Shown: positions 34,825 through 47,352, numbered from the stretch's first letter. The stretch is 64,000 nucleotides of DNA from Fragum whitleyi (GCA_948146395.1 OX411547.1:31228614-31292613), one strand, 5' to 3'. Translations and numbers: made by a program. The notes: generated by a model not told the origin, from the letters alone.

Positions 34825-37800
34825 CTGCAAACGAGAATAAGAAAATTGTAGTTTATACATGTACTTTAAACAGATATCTCTTTAAAATACAGAGAGCACA
34901 TGTATTGTTTGTACATTATATGAGTATACTTTACGGATCTATATTGTAATTAGCATGTAACTGTTAACCATCTTCTACATTACGTCATTTTAATTTAGTG
35001 TATTAGTAAAAAAATGCACATTTTTGCATTCTGATTGGCTTCCAAATGGTCTTTTACCTTCATGAAAAAATGCTTATCTTTGGTCTTCGGAAAGATAAAG
35101 TCGCATAAGATGAAATTATCAGAATTTACAACAGAGAAAATTATCATTCAACGCACAAATTAAACATTTTGGTTGCTCCTGTTGTCATCCATTGTAACAA
35201 ATATCTTCTTCAAATACAGTAAAAACGTGTGTTAAGCGACCGCTTACGGAACCATCAAACACGGTCGCTATAGAGAATGGTCGTTTAGTAGGCCTACACA
35301 TTTTGTTTACAAATTAGAGACATTATTCTGATTGAATGTGTATGTAATTGGGCTTTTCCTAATAATCCTATCTTGTTCAAACATAACAGAATCATTCTAT
35401 TGAGGTTTTTACAAAGAAAAAAAAAATCCAAAAACAATCCTTTTTAGACCAAAAACAATCTACTTTTAAGGATATTCGGATGTCCAAAAGGGGATTTTGA
35501 AAACGGTCGATTAATAATAAAAAAATGATCGTCTAATGGACGTGGTCGCTCGAGCAATATTGAAAATATTTGTTTTGCGGAGTTCCAACACTGTCATTTT
35601 TTTATTTTATTTTATTTATTTATTTTTCATTTGCGAAAATGTATTTCATACCTGCCGTTCTGATAGTTCCAGCGAAACAGCTATTTCATAACGTCGTAAT
35701 CTAGTGAGGTAATTATGTTGACAAAACTCTCGTTCTAACTCCCGTATTTGGTGTTTGGAGAATGCTGTCCGCTCCTTTCTTGGCTTTACTGATAGATCTA
35801 TCTTGAAACTCGTGCTCTCCGAATCTGAAGGAAACAGAAAACTTTTTTTTCATATCAAAATATTCTTTGATTCATTGAATGTTGTTTTCGAGAGACAGTT
35901 ATCTCACAACGCCGTAATCTTCCCTGCGTTCGGGATGACAAAACGGTGTAAACTGTTTGCCAATTATACCCCGCTTTGCACGCGCACTTGCGTGCAAAGC
36001 GGGGTATAATTTGGTGACAGTTTGCACCGTTTCGGTCACCCTTAACGCAGGGCTAATGAAGTAGTTGTGATGACAATACTCTCGTTTTTACTGTCGTATT
36101 TAATGGCATCAAGCGAGCCTCAACAGTCTAAATAACTTTTCTATTCTAGACGAGGTTAAGATCAGCTTGCAAAAACGAAAATAGATAAATAAAAGAAATC
36201 CATTCTCTATCATTTATGTTAGGATTTTTTAAATGTATCCTTTGAATCACAAAACCTCAGAAAGGCCCCGTTGACGCTCGTTTTTATGACGTCCTGGTTT
36301 CGTCATTCAAAGTGTGACCTTACTCATGTTTAAGGTAAAAATATCTCGAGGCTGTTCGTCATTGAAGACAATGTCTGTCCGTCTCTCTGTCTGTCTACAG
36401 AACATATAAAACGAGGTTTTTAATATAGGTACAATTCTCATTTATGTTATGTGTTATGTGTTATCTCCCTTGTTTGTTCTATAGAATAAACCAGAGACGC
36501 TCCAAAAATAAGTATAAAAACCTCAAGGTATCCAATTATTATGAGCCCGATTATCTCAGTTGGTAGAGCACCGGACTTCAAAACCATATTTGACCGCATG
36601 GGTACACTTACAAAAACTAACTGTCTTTCGGATGAGACGTTAAACCGAGGCCCCGTGAGACGGTGCTTTACACCGAGCACGTTAAAGAACCATGGCGGAT
36701 CATAGCAGTAGTTTCGTCATGTATCCTTGCACTATCCCCCGTAACAACTTACCGTCTTCTGAGGGCGTCGCTCATATCGGCATGTGCTACGGTAGCGACG
36801 ATTAATAAACGGAAATACACACACTTATTATGACATTTCAAGGTAGATAGACAACCGATATCCTTCATTGATTTTCTAAGCAACTGCAGATACCAAAGCC
36901 AATGTCATACGAAGAGGCTAGGGTCATATTCCAAGTAAAAAGTAAAATATATGTAAGCCCATTCAAAATACAGTCATACTATGATGATATAGACCTCATT
37001 AATACGCATTTGCAGAAAAAGGAAAATATATCTGACATGGTCTAGGTCAAATTTCTGCAAAATTTTCCTTGTACACCCCTGAATAAGTTCAACATGTATA
37101 AATACGTTTAGGATATTGAATGAGAGGTCATCGAATATTTTAAACGAGTCACATATAAACTGCCAAAATTGAGGCTTTGCTTAGTTTTTATTTGTTTTAG
37201 ATGAAGAGTTTCAAAAATATGGAATTTAATGGGCACAAATTCGATATTTTATTTATATATAATATGACCTGATTTATTGCAATAAATCTAGGAAATGTCA
37301 GAAACTTACGGATTAAGGTTGTTGAGCGAGACATATTATGCCGTTTGCGAATTGACGTCATCAAATGCATTATGACGTCATTTTCGTGACGGTGCTATAT
37401 TTTCTTATCTCATTTGCATAGTTATTAACACCCGAGTGGTATCAAAAATATTCAACGGGATTATTTCACTCCCGTGGCGTACGTAATATAATATAAGTTA
37501 TTATAATAAAGTGTGTCACAATCGAAACCTAAAACATTTAAATATAAGTTAGAAAGAATTGAAGATATATTCTAATAATTTCTGAAAACAACAATTAACA
37601 GTAAAATTGAAAGAAGAAAAAGAGGTTGAAAAACGATGACTAGATCTAGTACCAAAGAACCGCAATAAAATACATGTTAAAACTTTGAAAAAGTTTATTT
37701 GTAAATTAACAACTTTATTAGTAAAAATGATTCGTTGATAATGATAAATGAAAATAATGATAACAGAAAATTATTCTTTTCAGACACTAGCAAAAGGGAT

Positions 37801-40800
37801 ATCAGTGTTCTTTTCAGATATAACGAATACATTATTAAATATAGGGTTAATTCACGTATTTGAGGGCGTTAACATTTGCAATGACCCGAATAATTGTTTA
37901 ATGCCCGAGAACAAAAAAACGAACGCGTTAAAATATTTTGAGGGTCTCTGCAAATGCTGACGCCCGAAAAAAGGTGAATTGACGCTTATATTGCATAAAA
38001 AGCATTGATATACAATTTAAAGAGAGATGTGAAATAATTTATAGAAACGATTTCAAACTGGTTCCAAACCTACGAATATACCATAACAATTTAGTTATGC
38101 ATTGCGCCGTCACTTATGTTTATACAGACGTTGCTTGGTTAATTTATGACGCCATAAGATCAACGTCTTTAGTTATGCTTTATAACAATATTGGACACCA
38201 ATGGTTGTACGCAACATAACTTATTCAACTCTTCAAAATCGAAACTATACAATATTCTAAAGAGATTGCAAAAATTTATATTTTGGAACAAATATTGGAG
38301 AAAAAATCAACATTATTAGAATTAAACAGTCTATAGCACCCAGATTGTGAAAAAGCCAGGCGTTAACGGTATGTGAATTTACTGATTAAGCCACGTTTTC
38401 TCCTGCTATCGCCCGGCTTTTGTCCGTTAATGTATGCCTATAGAAACCAAAAAGTATACATTTTATGCAATGTTCCTTGAAAGTCAACGCTCAGTAACAA
38501 AAACTTAGATAAACTAAGATACGTGTAACAAGTCATGGTTGTGTACAAAAACCTTGGTCGCATTTTCACATATCGAATTGCATTTTTTTTTTGTTTAAAT
38601 TAACCATTATTGTATCTATCTGTAAACGTAAAAAAATTCAAAACATTCAAATGGAATTTCAAGGAAATAGTCAGAACTTTTTACTAAAATTCGCCAAAGT
38701 GGTTAATATCTATAAAGGAAAATCAGCATAAAATGTTTAAATCCATAACGACACTCAGTACGGAATATACTTTTCGAATTTTTTCTCCCAAAATGGATGG
38801 ATAATCGCAAACCTATGTGGAATAGCAGCCGGAGGTTAGGACGTTTAAAGGATGTTATGTCAAAACTGATACAAAAAATACTAGGAATTGATTATTAAGT
38901 GTTCGTGCCCTCTTTCTATGAGAAAATTCTTAAAATCGGCGGTAAATTCCCCCTCAAACATACGCATTTTATATACATGTATATTAAAAATATTACAGAC
39001 AATCAAAATCATTTGGTCGGCTTCGTGAGAGACCAGTTTGTTTCAAGATGTGAGATAATACAGCAAAACAACAGTGCTTGCTTATGGTGTAGGGAGAGAT
39101 TTCCCCTTTCATGGGTGGTAACTCTAATTACCAAAGTAACAAAGGTTCTGCTGCAAATCGTCATCCACTGATGGGGTACTCAGAGTGAGTTGATCCAAAA
39201 GGAAAACACTCTGATGGAGTTATGATCTGATATTAACATAAAAATATTTTGTTTATTTTGGTTTTGAATAAGGACTAAACTTAAGATGGGCATTGTTCAA
39301 GTTTTATTTTAGCTTCATTACCCTCTACAAATGGTCTTGTTGGAAATTGAATCAAAATATATGGGTATAAACTTATAATCAAGCCCAAAACAGAGGGTAC
39401 CTAAAGACTAAGTCCGATACCAATTCATCAAGAATTACCGACCCCTTGAGTCTGGTTGGTTCGTAATACGTTCAGTTCGTATAAATTGTCCCGGTCCCTG
39501 ACGATTTAAATCATTTGGTTGGCTTCATGAGAGACCAGTGTGTTTCCAGATGTGAGATAATACAGCAAAAACAATAGTGCTTGCTTATGGTGTAAGGAGA
39601 GTTTTCCCCTTTCTAAGGTGGTTACTCTAATTATCGTAGTAACAAAGGTTCTGCTGCAGACGATAATTGCTTATCACGATATCACAATCAAGATAAACTC
39701 ATCCCAAACAAATTCTTCATCATGTAATCTTGAGTGTTACAATGTGGTGGAAAGGGGCAGAAGCTCGAATTAAAAAACATTTACGATTCCAAACAGGTCC
39801 AATTAGACTTTAATTAACTGTTAAATTTTATTTAATTTGAATTAGATTCGCGGTGTGCACGTTGTTTTGTTCGAGTGTGTTTAGTTATCCTTTTCCAATA
39901 GCTAAACACGGGGGAAAGTGGGTTTCTTAATGAAAGCCATTGCTTTAATATGACTTTAGGTAATAATTATGATCTCAAAGAGGTAAGACTGTAATCAAAA
40001 ATAGCAATCACCGATAGTTTTAAGCCACCTCGTAAGTTGAAAACATTGTGAAATTGTCATAAACCTCAATCCAAACCATTCTAAATCGCCCTCTTAGCGC
40101 CCCATGCATTCATTCCAAACACTCACTCAAATAATTAAAAACGCCCCGAAATCGTTCAAAAACATTCGAAATCGATCAAACGATCAACATTTAAGTGAAA
40201 TTCCACGATTTTTTTTGTCTGGTGTTGATTTTATGGCGTTTGATTGGTTCGTGGAGACACATAAATTGGAAAGTGTGTTAAAAAATTTAAAGGGAGGTAA
40301 TAAATATTTCTAATTTCGTCCAAGTTGGACAAAATAAACAAAATTTGGATTCCCTACCTCAAGTTTATTTTACAACTGGCTCCACCTTGTCAATTTCACG
40401 ATATTTCTAAATAAGTGTATTTGAATAAAGAAAATTTGAATGTAGACTATTACATGGTTCTCCCAGCAATGGGTTGATAATCGTGGACCAATGTTGGATA
40501 GTACTTGGAGGCTAGAAAAGAATGTAATGGTAGTACTGGTGTGTGAAATACCATGAATCCATAGTTAGGTGCTCCAGCCATGAGATATAACAGAAAGATT
40601 GTTGAAAGCGGCGTTTGATCCCATTCAAACAAACAGACGATTCTATGGAAAGAATGATATGCACAATCGTCATCTGTTTCTCCATTGCTATTTTCTATGT
40701 TATAGGCAAGTCGTGTACTTTGTAAAACTTGTTTCGTACATTTATAATCTACTGAATAGGTACATGTAGTTATTTGTAATAGATGTACCAAATTTTGGTT

Positions 40801-41961
40801 GCACGTAGTAACAAGAACTGTCATTGTTACAAAATGAATAGAATTAATTACATGTATATAAACACGTAAACTCTAGGATGTAATTATGCATAAACCATAG
40901 TAAAACACGGGATACATACTAGCTTATTCTACGTATGAATAAATAGTGTTATCATTATCATTATTATTTCCACTACCTATCGCAACTTAATTTTGAAACG
41001 CATGTCTTACTTTTCTTTAAATGAGCGTTATCCTTTTCATTATTTTATATTAAATATCCTGCTTGGATGTGCCGTTTAATACCAAAAGACACCAGACAAA
41101 TTAATATCTTGAACGGACATTAGCCTGTGCGCGACATTTCCAACAATGCAAAATGTGCGCATTGTTAAGACTCAGATTAGCCTGTGCAGTTGCACAGGCT
41201 AATTGGAATCTTCACTTTGCATTTTATAGTAGTAGTGGAATTGGACATATTTCTTAGCTCATGATAGCAGAATATTCTAAATGTACTATGTGATTGTCGA
41301 TGCTGCCCAATGCTTGTCCATGAAATTGTTGGAAATGTCAGACACACGCTAATATAGATTTGTAAGGAAATAAACACCATACAAAGATAATTCACTAAAT
41401 AAATTGAACAGAAAAGTGAAACTTAAGAGTGAAATAGAAAACAAAAATGCCAAGATGAATATGATATATTACGAAATAGAATATAAGTTTACCTGAGTTG
41501 CAGTTTGTATCTAACGATCTCTTATGTAGATTATTCTCGTGTCCTTCTGATTCAAAGCTTGCGTCATCCGCATGGATGTCATCCGCTCGTTTTTCGTTAC
41601 TCCTGATATGTCCAAACTCTGACGGCGCATTGTCGTAAAAGAACTGATTGAGAGAATGTTTATAACTAGTATGTCCTGATGAGGTCTTTATTGCTGAGAA
41701 TTCAGACGGAGCAGCCGGAGAAATGTCCGAGCCGCCGTAATTTGTATGATACGGTGTGAAATTCCAGAACTGTGAATAATGTCCGTAATTTAAGTGCGGT
41801 CCTGAATTAGTCCCATCCGGAACACCTCGACTGTCGTAAAACTGACCCCCGAAACCGGCATGTCGTGAAAATGTAGATGGGATTCCGTAATTTGGCGTGA
41901 AAGTACCCGGATAATGATTTAATGCGGTGCCAGTCATTCGATAAAGTTGATGATGATCCAT
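34600..41961 (-). CDS. Mox: Mox (Meox-class) homeobox transcription factor, complete, three exons (Mox A)
   Basis: Exons on minus are 41961-41493, 35824-35652 and 34824-34600; the joined frame encodes 288 aa. Residues 1-156 are Tyr/Gly/Pro/His/Asn-rich, as in transactivation regions. The homeodomain is residues 171-230. It starts PRKERTAF, carries [14 protein letters not shown], and has W48, F49, N51 and R53 of the recognition helix in [17 protein letters not shown]. That sequence is diagnostic of the Mox/Meox class. One intron splits the homeodomain between positions 44 and 45; the other, phase 1, lies 14 residues before it. In other animals Mox acts in mesoderm/muscle and somite patterning as a nuclear DNA-binding factor; the role here is inferred. 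Intron 1 is 5.7 kb and repeat-filled. A second Mox lies upstream on the same strand. Confidence 0.95.
35216..35582 (+). repeat. Dispersed repeat family N, copy in Mox A intron 2
   Basis: tacagtaaaaacgtgtgtta, agcgaccgcttacgg, then gtctaatggacgtggtcgct and cgagcaatattg. The same order occurs at 59072-59400 near Mox B; a shorter relative is at about 55814-55900. Confidence 0.6.
35652..35824 (-). CDS. Mox: Mox A exon 2 (homeodomain residues 1-44)
   Basis: Acceptor tttccttcag, donor gtatga; 173 bases. It encodes the short linker FKIDLSVK and homeodomain positions 1-44 ([10 protein letters not shown] … ELSERQ). Confidence 0.95.
35921..36053. mobile_element. Foldback MITE family D, copy 2, in Mox A intron 1
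   Basis: Ends tccctgcgttcgggatgaca and ggtcacccttaacgcaggg; central arms ataccccgctttgcacg and cgtgcaaagcggggtat are almost perfect. It sits less than 100 bp upstream (gene sense) of Mox A exon 2. Confidence 0.78.
36538..36830 (+). mobile_element. tRNA-derived SINE, plus orientation, in Mox A intron 1
   Basis: tRNA-like head with A box tatctcagttggtagagc and a decayed B box. The body is the same as the minus-strand SINE at 13672-14062: gatgagacgttaaaccgagg, gagcacgttaaagaacca, gcactatcccc, ggtagcgacgat. Confidence 0.75.
37080..37480 (+). repeat. CRE-containing dispersed repeat in Mox A intron 1
   Basis: Contains gatattgaatgagaggtcat, then two TGACGTCA-type sites (near 37355 and 37375), ctcatttgcatagttatt and ttatttcactcccg. 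It matches 63490-64000 inverted. Confidence 0.6.
37838..37985. repeat. Short foldback in Mox A intron 1
   Basis: gttaattcacgtatttgagg and ggtgaattgac form ends; gggcgttaacatttgca pairs with tgcaaatgctgacgccc. About 148 bp. An internal 70-codon ORF is incidental. Confidence 0.6.
39000..39170 (+). repeat. Local direct repeat in Mox A intron 1, unit 1
   Basis: About 165 bp nearly the same as 39505-39672: catttggtcggcttcgtgag, gtgagataatacagcaaaac, gtgcttgcttatggtgta, aacaaaggttctgctgca. Confidence 0.75.
39505..39672 (+). repeat. Local direct repeat in Mox A intron 1, unit 2
   Basis: Second unit, 505 bp after the first, same anchors in order. No third copy in the window. Confidence 0.75.
40040..40415. 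repeat. Dispersed repeat family I, copy 2, in Mox A intron 1
   Basis: Ends aacattgtgaaattgtcat and ttgtcaatttcacgat; interior similar to 16375-16768. Confidence 0.6.
40440..40640 (-). repeat. Family M dispersed repeat in Mox A intron 1
   Basis: cctaactatggattcatgg, cattcttttctagcctccaa, ccacgattatcaacccatt and gaaagcggcgtttgatccc recur at about 12890-13060, 19515-19670, 4590-4720 and 31530-31640. The 124-codon minus ORF at 40450-40824 is largely this repeat. Confidence 0.55.
41105..41360. repeat. Family E repeat (ttccaacaattt ends), example copy
   Basis: agcctgtgcgcgacatttcc aacaat at the left and aaattgttggaaatgtcaga at the right are inverse; an inner palindrome is agcctgtgcagttgcacaggct. 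Other members, of varied completeness: about 2461-2540, 20637-20880, 45994-46182, 54755-54975, 55480-55662 and 56620-56680. Confidence 0.6.
41493..41961 (-). CDS. Mox: Mox A exon 1
   Basis: ATG at 41961-41959 ([11 protein letters not shown]); 156 codons plus one base, ending AACTCAG before the donor gtaaac. It is rich in Tyr, His, Gly, Asn and Ser, without a known domain, as is usual for Mox N-termini. The first base of the split Asp codon is here and the last two are in exon 2. Confidence 0.9.
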
Positions 41962-42479
41962 TTTTCATTCCACATACAAACACAAGACTATAATATCAAT
42001 AACGTTCCCGTAAGTTAACTTGTTTTCCAAACATCATAAATTGATTTCCTCCAAAGGGCCCAGAATCATTGAGTACTGCAAAATCCATCGACAAATGAAA
42101 ACACTAGAAAATTGCCAATTTCAGAATTCAATCCATTTAATTGCTCCTTTGACCATGGTAACGTGATGATTTCTCCGAATTTGTTGCATTCGACGTTCCG
42201 AACTTTGGTCAGTAATTGTTTACAAAACCAAATGCCATAAATTGCTCAAATATCTGATGTAGAATTGCAGATTAATTACAAGTGATGATCTCTTTGAAAT
42301 TTACAAAACAATTAATTTTAGAAATAATTACTTTTAAACCATTCCGAATCTGTGGTAGAGTAATCAAGTTCAGTAGCGGTGTAATAAAGTGAGAAATTGA
42401 GTTAACAGACTTTCCGGTAATATATCATTACGCATGACAACAAGCTAGAGAACGGAACTATTTTCAGAGAATCTGCAGT

Positions 42480-42570
42480 CTGTGATTGGAATGGAGGCGT
42501 GAGGATTTTACTGGTGGGCGGAGTCAGGTCGCAGACGGCAAATGGTGTTCGTACTTGGCGGAATCGTCCC
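42480..42570 (-). promoter_or_regulatory. Candidate Mox A promoter-proximal element
   Basis: About 520-610 bp upstream of the Mox A ATG there is a GC-richer island in AT-rich sequence, with a CCAAT-type box (tgattgg, 42482-42488) and a GC box (gtgggcggag, near 42516). These are generic motifs; no TATA box was assigned. Low confidence. Confidence 0.25.
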
Positions 42571-43689
42571 AGACTAAAAGAAATCCAATGTTTGTCTAAT
42601 CTTGCTCTCATACCGTGTTTATTTGTGTTAGTTTCTTTGATCATCATAATGTATTTTCAAAAGTCAAAAATATTGATGATTATATATCCTTCATATTTTC
42701 ATACAAAGAATTGATTTTTATGGGAAGGGGTATTTTCGCATTCTTACTTTGAAATCGGTTTAACAAGAAACAAACAAAAATTGACACTACTGTCGGATTG
42801 ACTACAATTTTATTTTGAAAACGTTATATCGTTATGTTAGATTGTATAATTTTTAAACAAGAATAAATGCTACAGCTAAAGCCAATTATCAATATGAATT
42901 GGAAATATACCGAATTTTTTCTCTCCTTGTTCCTCTTTTCCCATCTTTTTTCACTGATGTTGCTCATTTTATCATAAGTATCCGCCCAATTATACTTTAT
43001 TTACATTAAAATCCAATCAAATCCGTATTTTTTTTTTTTTTTTTCGAGCATGATAAATATGTGCTTGGTTGTTACTATTCTAAAAGAAAAATTGCATATC
43101 CGCATTAAACAAAAAAAAATCGTATACTGCACTTTGAATAAGAATGCCCATGGACAACTGTTTCGTTTTTCTTTAAGATCAGTTATCTTATTTTCTTTTA
43201 TAACATTTTTTTATCATGAAAGAATGCATGTGTTCAATGTTGAATATTTAAATGGCATATTTATAGACATACTTCGCTCTTTTGACTTGTTCTTGATTTT
43301 CAAATGCATTGAAATAGAAGGTTTTCGAATCATATGAGATGCGAACAGATTTTTATTTTTCAAAAGGCCTTTTCATCTATACTTTTGAATACAGCAGTTA
43401 TTAAAACTCTTAAAATTCTATAACTGGAATATTTCTTCTTTGATTATTGATATATTTTTTACGTATAGAGACCATTCTGTACGTAAAAAATGATGTCCGA
43501 TTTTCTATGATAATATGATATGTATTTGTCTGTTCATTATCTAACTGTTAGCTTCATCTCTAAGCAACACGCTCAAGATCTGATAGACTGAATAACATAT
43601 CAAGATTTCTATAAACTTAATTTTGGTTAGGCAAATATTCTGTACTTCTCTGAAATCAAACTTTAGATGCTTACGTTTATTTGAGAAAT

Positions 43690-44980
43690 CAAATGACAAT
43701 TTTGTCTGCACATGTGTATAGTCAAAATTGATCTTTGATCCCATTCTAAAACGTGTTTATCTGGCGAACACCAACATAACGGCTACACATACTAATGGGA
43801 CCCCATAAGTTCACGGCACATGTGATTAAACAATGGGCTGGTTACCATCTCCTTAAAACCTCATCGGATAAAAAGCGTTTTCGGGCGGTCTTTCCCGAAT
43901 AAAATCAAAATATAAATGCATGATTGTAAGTACGCAATCAAATGTCAATTTTGTCTATACATGTATAGACAATATTGACCTTTCTTTAATGCTTTTCAGT
44001 GGTTTATCGAGAAATAATGGTAGATTATCACTTGATAATCTCATCGCAAAAGCAGTGAAATTATCAAAAATTATACCCTGCTTTGGTACATTCATCCTAT
44101 TTGACGTCATCTATGCTGGGCAAAATAAGTGACGTCACTATGAACGTTGCATAGCAATCACGTGCAAAATGACGCGCTTTTAGAAAATATGTCCTAGAAA
44201 ATTTCACATTTTGTCTCATTTTTCCATTAAAGAAATTAAGATCTTACACTGAACCAAACGATTATCCTCTATTTAATCACATTCTAAAACGGGTCTATCT
44301 GTAGAATACTAACGTAACGTCTACATTTACTAACGGGACCCCATGAGTTCACGGCACATGTGATTAACCCTTTGCTGTTTGATCACTGTTTTTTACGTGC
44401 CTGTGATTTTATGATTGAGAAAACATTGTGAAAAAAGAAGAAATTGCTTCTGATAAGCAATTTCTTCTTTTCCACACTATTTTCTACCCTACTGAATGGC
44501 TATTTTTCAAATAAAAACCACTTAAAATTTTCGTCTGCAAACCTTTGAATTTGGACAGGTCCAAAGTTCTATACATGTATAGACAATATTGACCTTTAAT
44601 AACATTCTAAAACGGGTTTATCTGTATAATACTTACGTAACGTCTACATATACTAACAGGACCCCATAAGTTCACAGCACATGTGATTTAACAATGGGCT
44701 CGTTACCATCTTCTTAAAACCTCGTCGGATAAAACGTGTTTTCGGGCGGTCTTTCCCGAATAAAATCAAAATATAAATGCATGATTGTAAGTACGTAATC
44801 AAATGACAATTTTGTCTGTATATGTGTATAGACAATATTGACCTTTAATAACATTCTAAAACGCGCTTATCTGTTGAATACTAACGTAACGGCTACATAT
44901 ACTAACGGGACCCCATGAGTTCACGGCACATGTGATTAAACAATAGGACTGATTACTATCTCCTTATAACCTCATTATAC
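43690..44980 (+). repeat. Tandem array, 250-280-bp unit, interrupted
   Basis: The unit contains cattctaaaacgggtttatc, ctaacgtaacg, gggaccccatgagttcacgg, gcacatgtgattaaacaatg, ttttcgggcggtctttcccg, aaatgcatgattgtaagtac and tagacaatattgacct. It is recognisable at 43740-43985, 44278-44364 (cut by the family A MITE), 44570-44850 and 44850-44975. Segment 43985-44278 is unrelated. Confidence 0.75.
44364..44563 (-). mobile_element. MITE family A, copy 5 (right end lost), inside a tandem array
   Basis: Reverse-orientation copy starting TTAACCC and retaining the hairpin core, but stopping at ggacaggtcc without the second terminal repeat. It interrupts a unit of the 43.7-45.0 kb tandem array, so it inserted after the array formed. 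Confidence 0.75.
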
Positions 44981-45751
44981 AGAATACTAGTATGGATAAC
45001 TCATTATATATAATTAGGTCGGTCTCCGGTTCCTCATTAACTCTTCGTCTTTGATGGACTAAATTATAGACTGGCCAAATTTCAGAAATTTGATGACGAG
45101 GATCAAAAAAGACTGTGTAAGTTAAAAAAAAAAAGAAAATAGGATGCAAATGGGCTGTACGATTGGAAAATTACTTGTTAAAATCTTCCTTTTTAAAATC
45201 ATTCGTTTATTTTTTTACTTATTTATTTTCTCTATGTGAAAAATCTCAATTAAGAGCATTAAAACGTCTTTGAATGGAACATGGGTGTTAAACGGGTCTT
45301 TTTCAGTATCTGAAGGACAACTTGCATTTATCAGATTTCTTTCTTCTATTCTGGGGTAATCTTTGCAAGTATTGTAGGCCGACAAGATAGGGTTTTTCAT
45401 CGTTTATTGCTAGATTTTATCATTAGTATCAGAAACGCTTCTATAAAACTATAAATATTACAAATGTACACTTTTAAAAGAAATGAATATCGTTGAAATT
45501 TCAAACCAATATATTCCTGTTCTTTCTCTCAAAATCCTCAAATCGGAGAAGGATAATACGTTTTTTCGCCATCTTCATATTACAATATACTTTCGGCATG
45601 GTTAATCATAGAAGATCAAAAGACTTCCAGAATACATGAACACAGTTAAGTAGGAAAATTATTCCATGGTATAGAGCAACGAACAAAATGCCGTATATTT
45701 TTGAGGTTATGTGGAATTTCGCAGATATAAGTCTACATAATTTATTGCCTT

Positions 45752-45990
45752 TGAGTAATGTCCTTGGTCTAGAGGAAAGGCTTCGGCCTCTTGTCCAAAA
45801 GGTCCTGAGTTCGATTCCAGGTAGCGGCTATCGAGCGGCTATCGATCTTTGTTCTTTCATTGCCCACACTTTCGGCGCGAGTAATTGTAACATTTCCAGG
45901 AAGCAGAATCGAGGGGGATTAATCTAAATTGTAAGAACTTGTTTCCCAATCGATATGAAATAAATTGCTTTAAACCACACTTTATGAGCT
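45752..45990 (+). mobile_element. tRNA-related SINE
   Basis: A-box-like ttggtctagaggaaaggc and B-box-like gagttcgattcc, then a body with cgagggggattaatct, aagaacttgtttcccaatcg and atatgaaataaa. The T-arm pairing is imperfect, arguing against a functional tRNA gene. Confidence 0.5.
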
Positions 45991-46972
45991 TCTTCGTGAT
46001 ATTTCCAACAATTTCAGTGTATGTGAAGGACAAATAGTGACCAGCATAGATAACCACATGATGCTTTTAGAATATTCTGCGAATGAGAGAAGATACTTTA
46101 GGCTCGTAGCTATATATGAATTTCGTAATAAAGACTCTGATCGGGCTATTAACATATTAAATTGTTGGACATGTCGCTCACACCCTCGAGTGGAGTACAT
46201 AGAGAATGATAAACGAGGTATCAGGAAATAATTAATTTGTGACTTATATGCGAAAAGGAACTATCTGGGTAGTGCGTAAAGAGCCGACCCTGGCCAGACT
46301 GCGCGGTTTGCGCAGTCTGACTAGGATCGAAACTTTTCGTACTTTACTGATTTTCTGAATCAAGAATGATTGTAATGCCCTCATGTATAATAGTTTTACA
46401 AATGCGACATTCGGTTGACCTCTACTGAATTCAATCTCTTTTTCAAATATTCATTTTACGCAGTTCCAAATCGCCCTTTTGTTGGAGCTTGATTTCAATA
46501 ACCTGATATTAATTAAGGCTTTGCTAGAACGCACTCTTATTTACTTAGAAGAAAAGAATAAGGTCCACCTAAATCTTCTGATTACCCATGAGTCATGTAA
46601 TTTAGTTTGTTTGTTTTTTATAAATTTTAATGTGGTCGAAAAGTAGCCAAATGTTTAATGTGAAAGAAACTGAAAATCTCAGAGTAATAAAGAAAATGCT
46701 TCATTTTTTCCAACTAAGCGACCCGTTCGTCCATAAGATTTTCCTTGCAACCCCGACTGATTATAGAGGCTAGCTCTGGTCTTCAATATTTAGGTCTTCT
46801 TGCTTATTCCCGAATACCAAGAAGAAAACTGAAACTATTTGGAAAATTTCATCTGCGAATCGACTGCAAATGTCTAACAATTATTCCTCGATTTACAAGG
46901 AAGCATAATACCATTTCTCATTTTCATCCTAAATGTAAGATAGGTTCCCAAACGTTGTAAATTGAGTAGTGA

Positions 46973-47352
46973 TGGGCAGATTAATCGATTATAATCGATA
47001 ACCAGTTGGTTTGGTCTTCAAATTGTGATAATCGACTATGAAATTTCATAATCGATTAATCAGCTCCTAACACATAAATGAAAGCCGTTATATATTGTTC
47101 TCGAAACCAACGTCAGTTTGATGGCTCAGCGTGACCATGAATGAAGGTGGTAGAAAAATCTACAGAAAAAGTCTTTATGTCATAAGTCTTAACTTAGAAA
47201 CTTTCACATTCTATTCTTCAAAGGATGATACTACTGGGAGTGTTGTATTCATTTCTAAGAAAACGATTGTACAATCGATCATTAGTTGATTTACTCTTCC
47301 AGTTGAATTCCGATTATCGATTGTGATTTGAAACCGATTGCCCAACACTTGA
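46973..47352. mobile_element. Small hAT-like element
   Basis: Left agtgatgggcagattaatcg and right inverse agtgttgggcaatcgg. The same aattgagtagtg flanks both sides, consistent with an 8-bp target duplication. The interior is rich in atcgatta/taatcgat palindromes. About 380 bp, non-coding. Confidence 0.6.

Noticed and set aside
40450..40824. 124-codon minus-strand ORF in Mox A intron 1
   Set aside because: Most of it is a dispersed repeat (family M) found at four other places; no domain.
44964..45400. Two adjacent minus ORFs (45215-45400 and 44964-45149) that look mildly coding
   Set aside because: No recognisable domain, no convincing splice pairing, and no continuation of frame.
45752..45830. 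Possible functional tRNA gene
   Set aside because: A and B boxes are present, but the T arm and anticodon arm pair poorly, and a SINE-like body follows.
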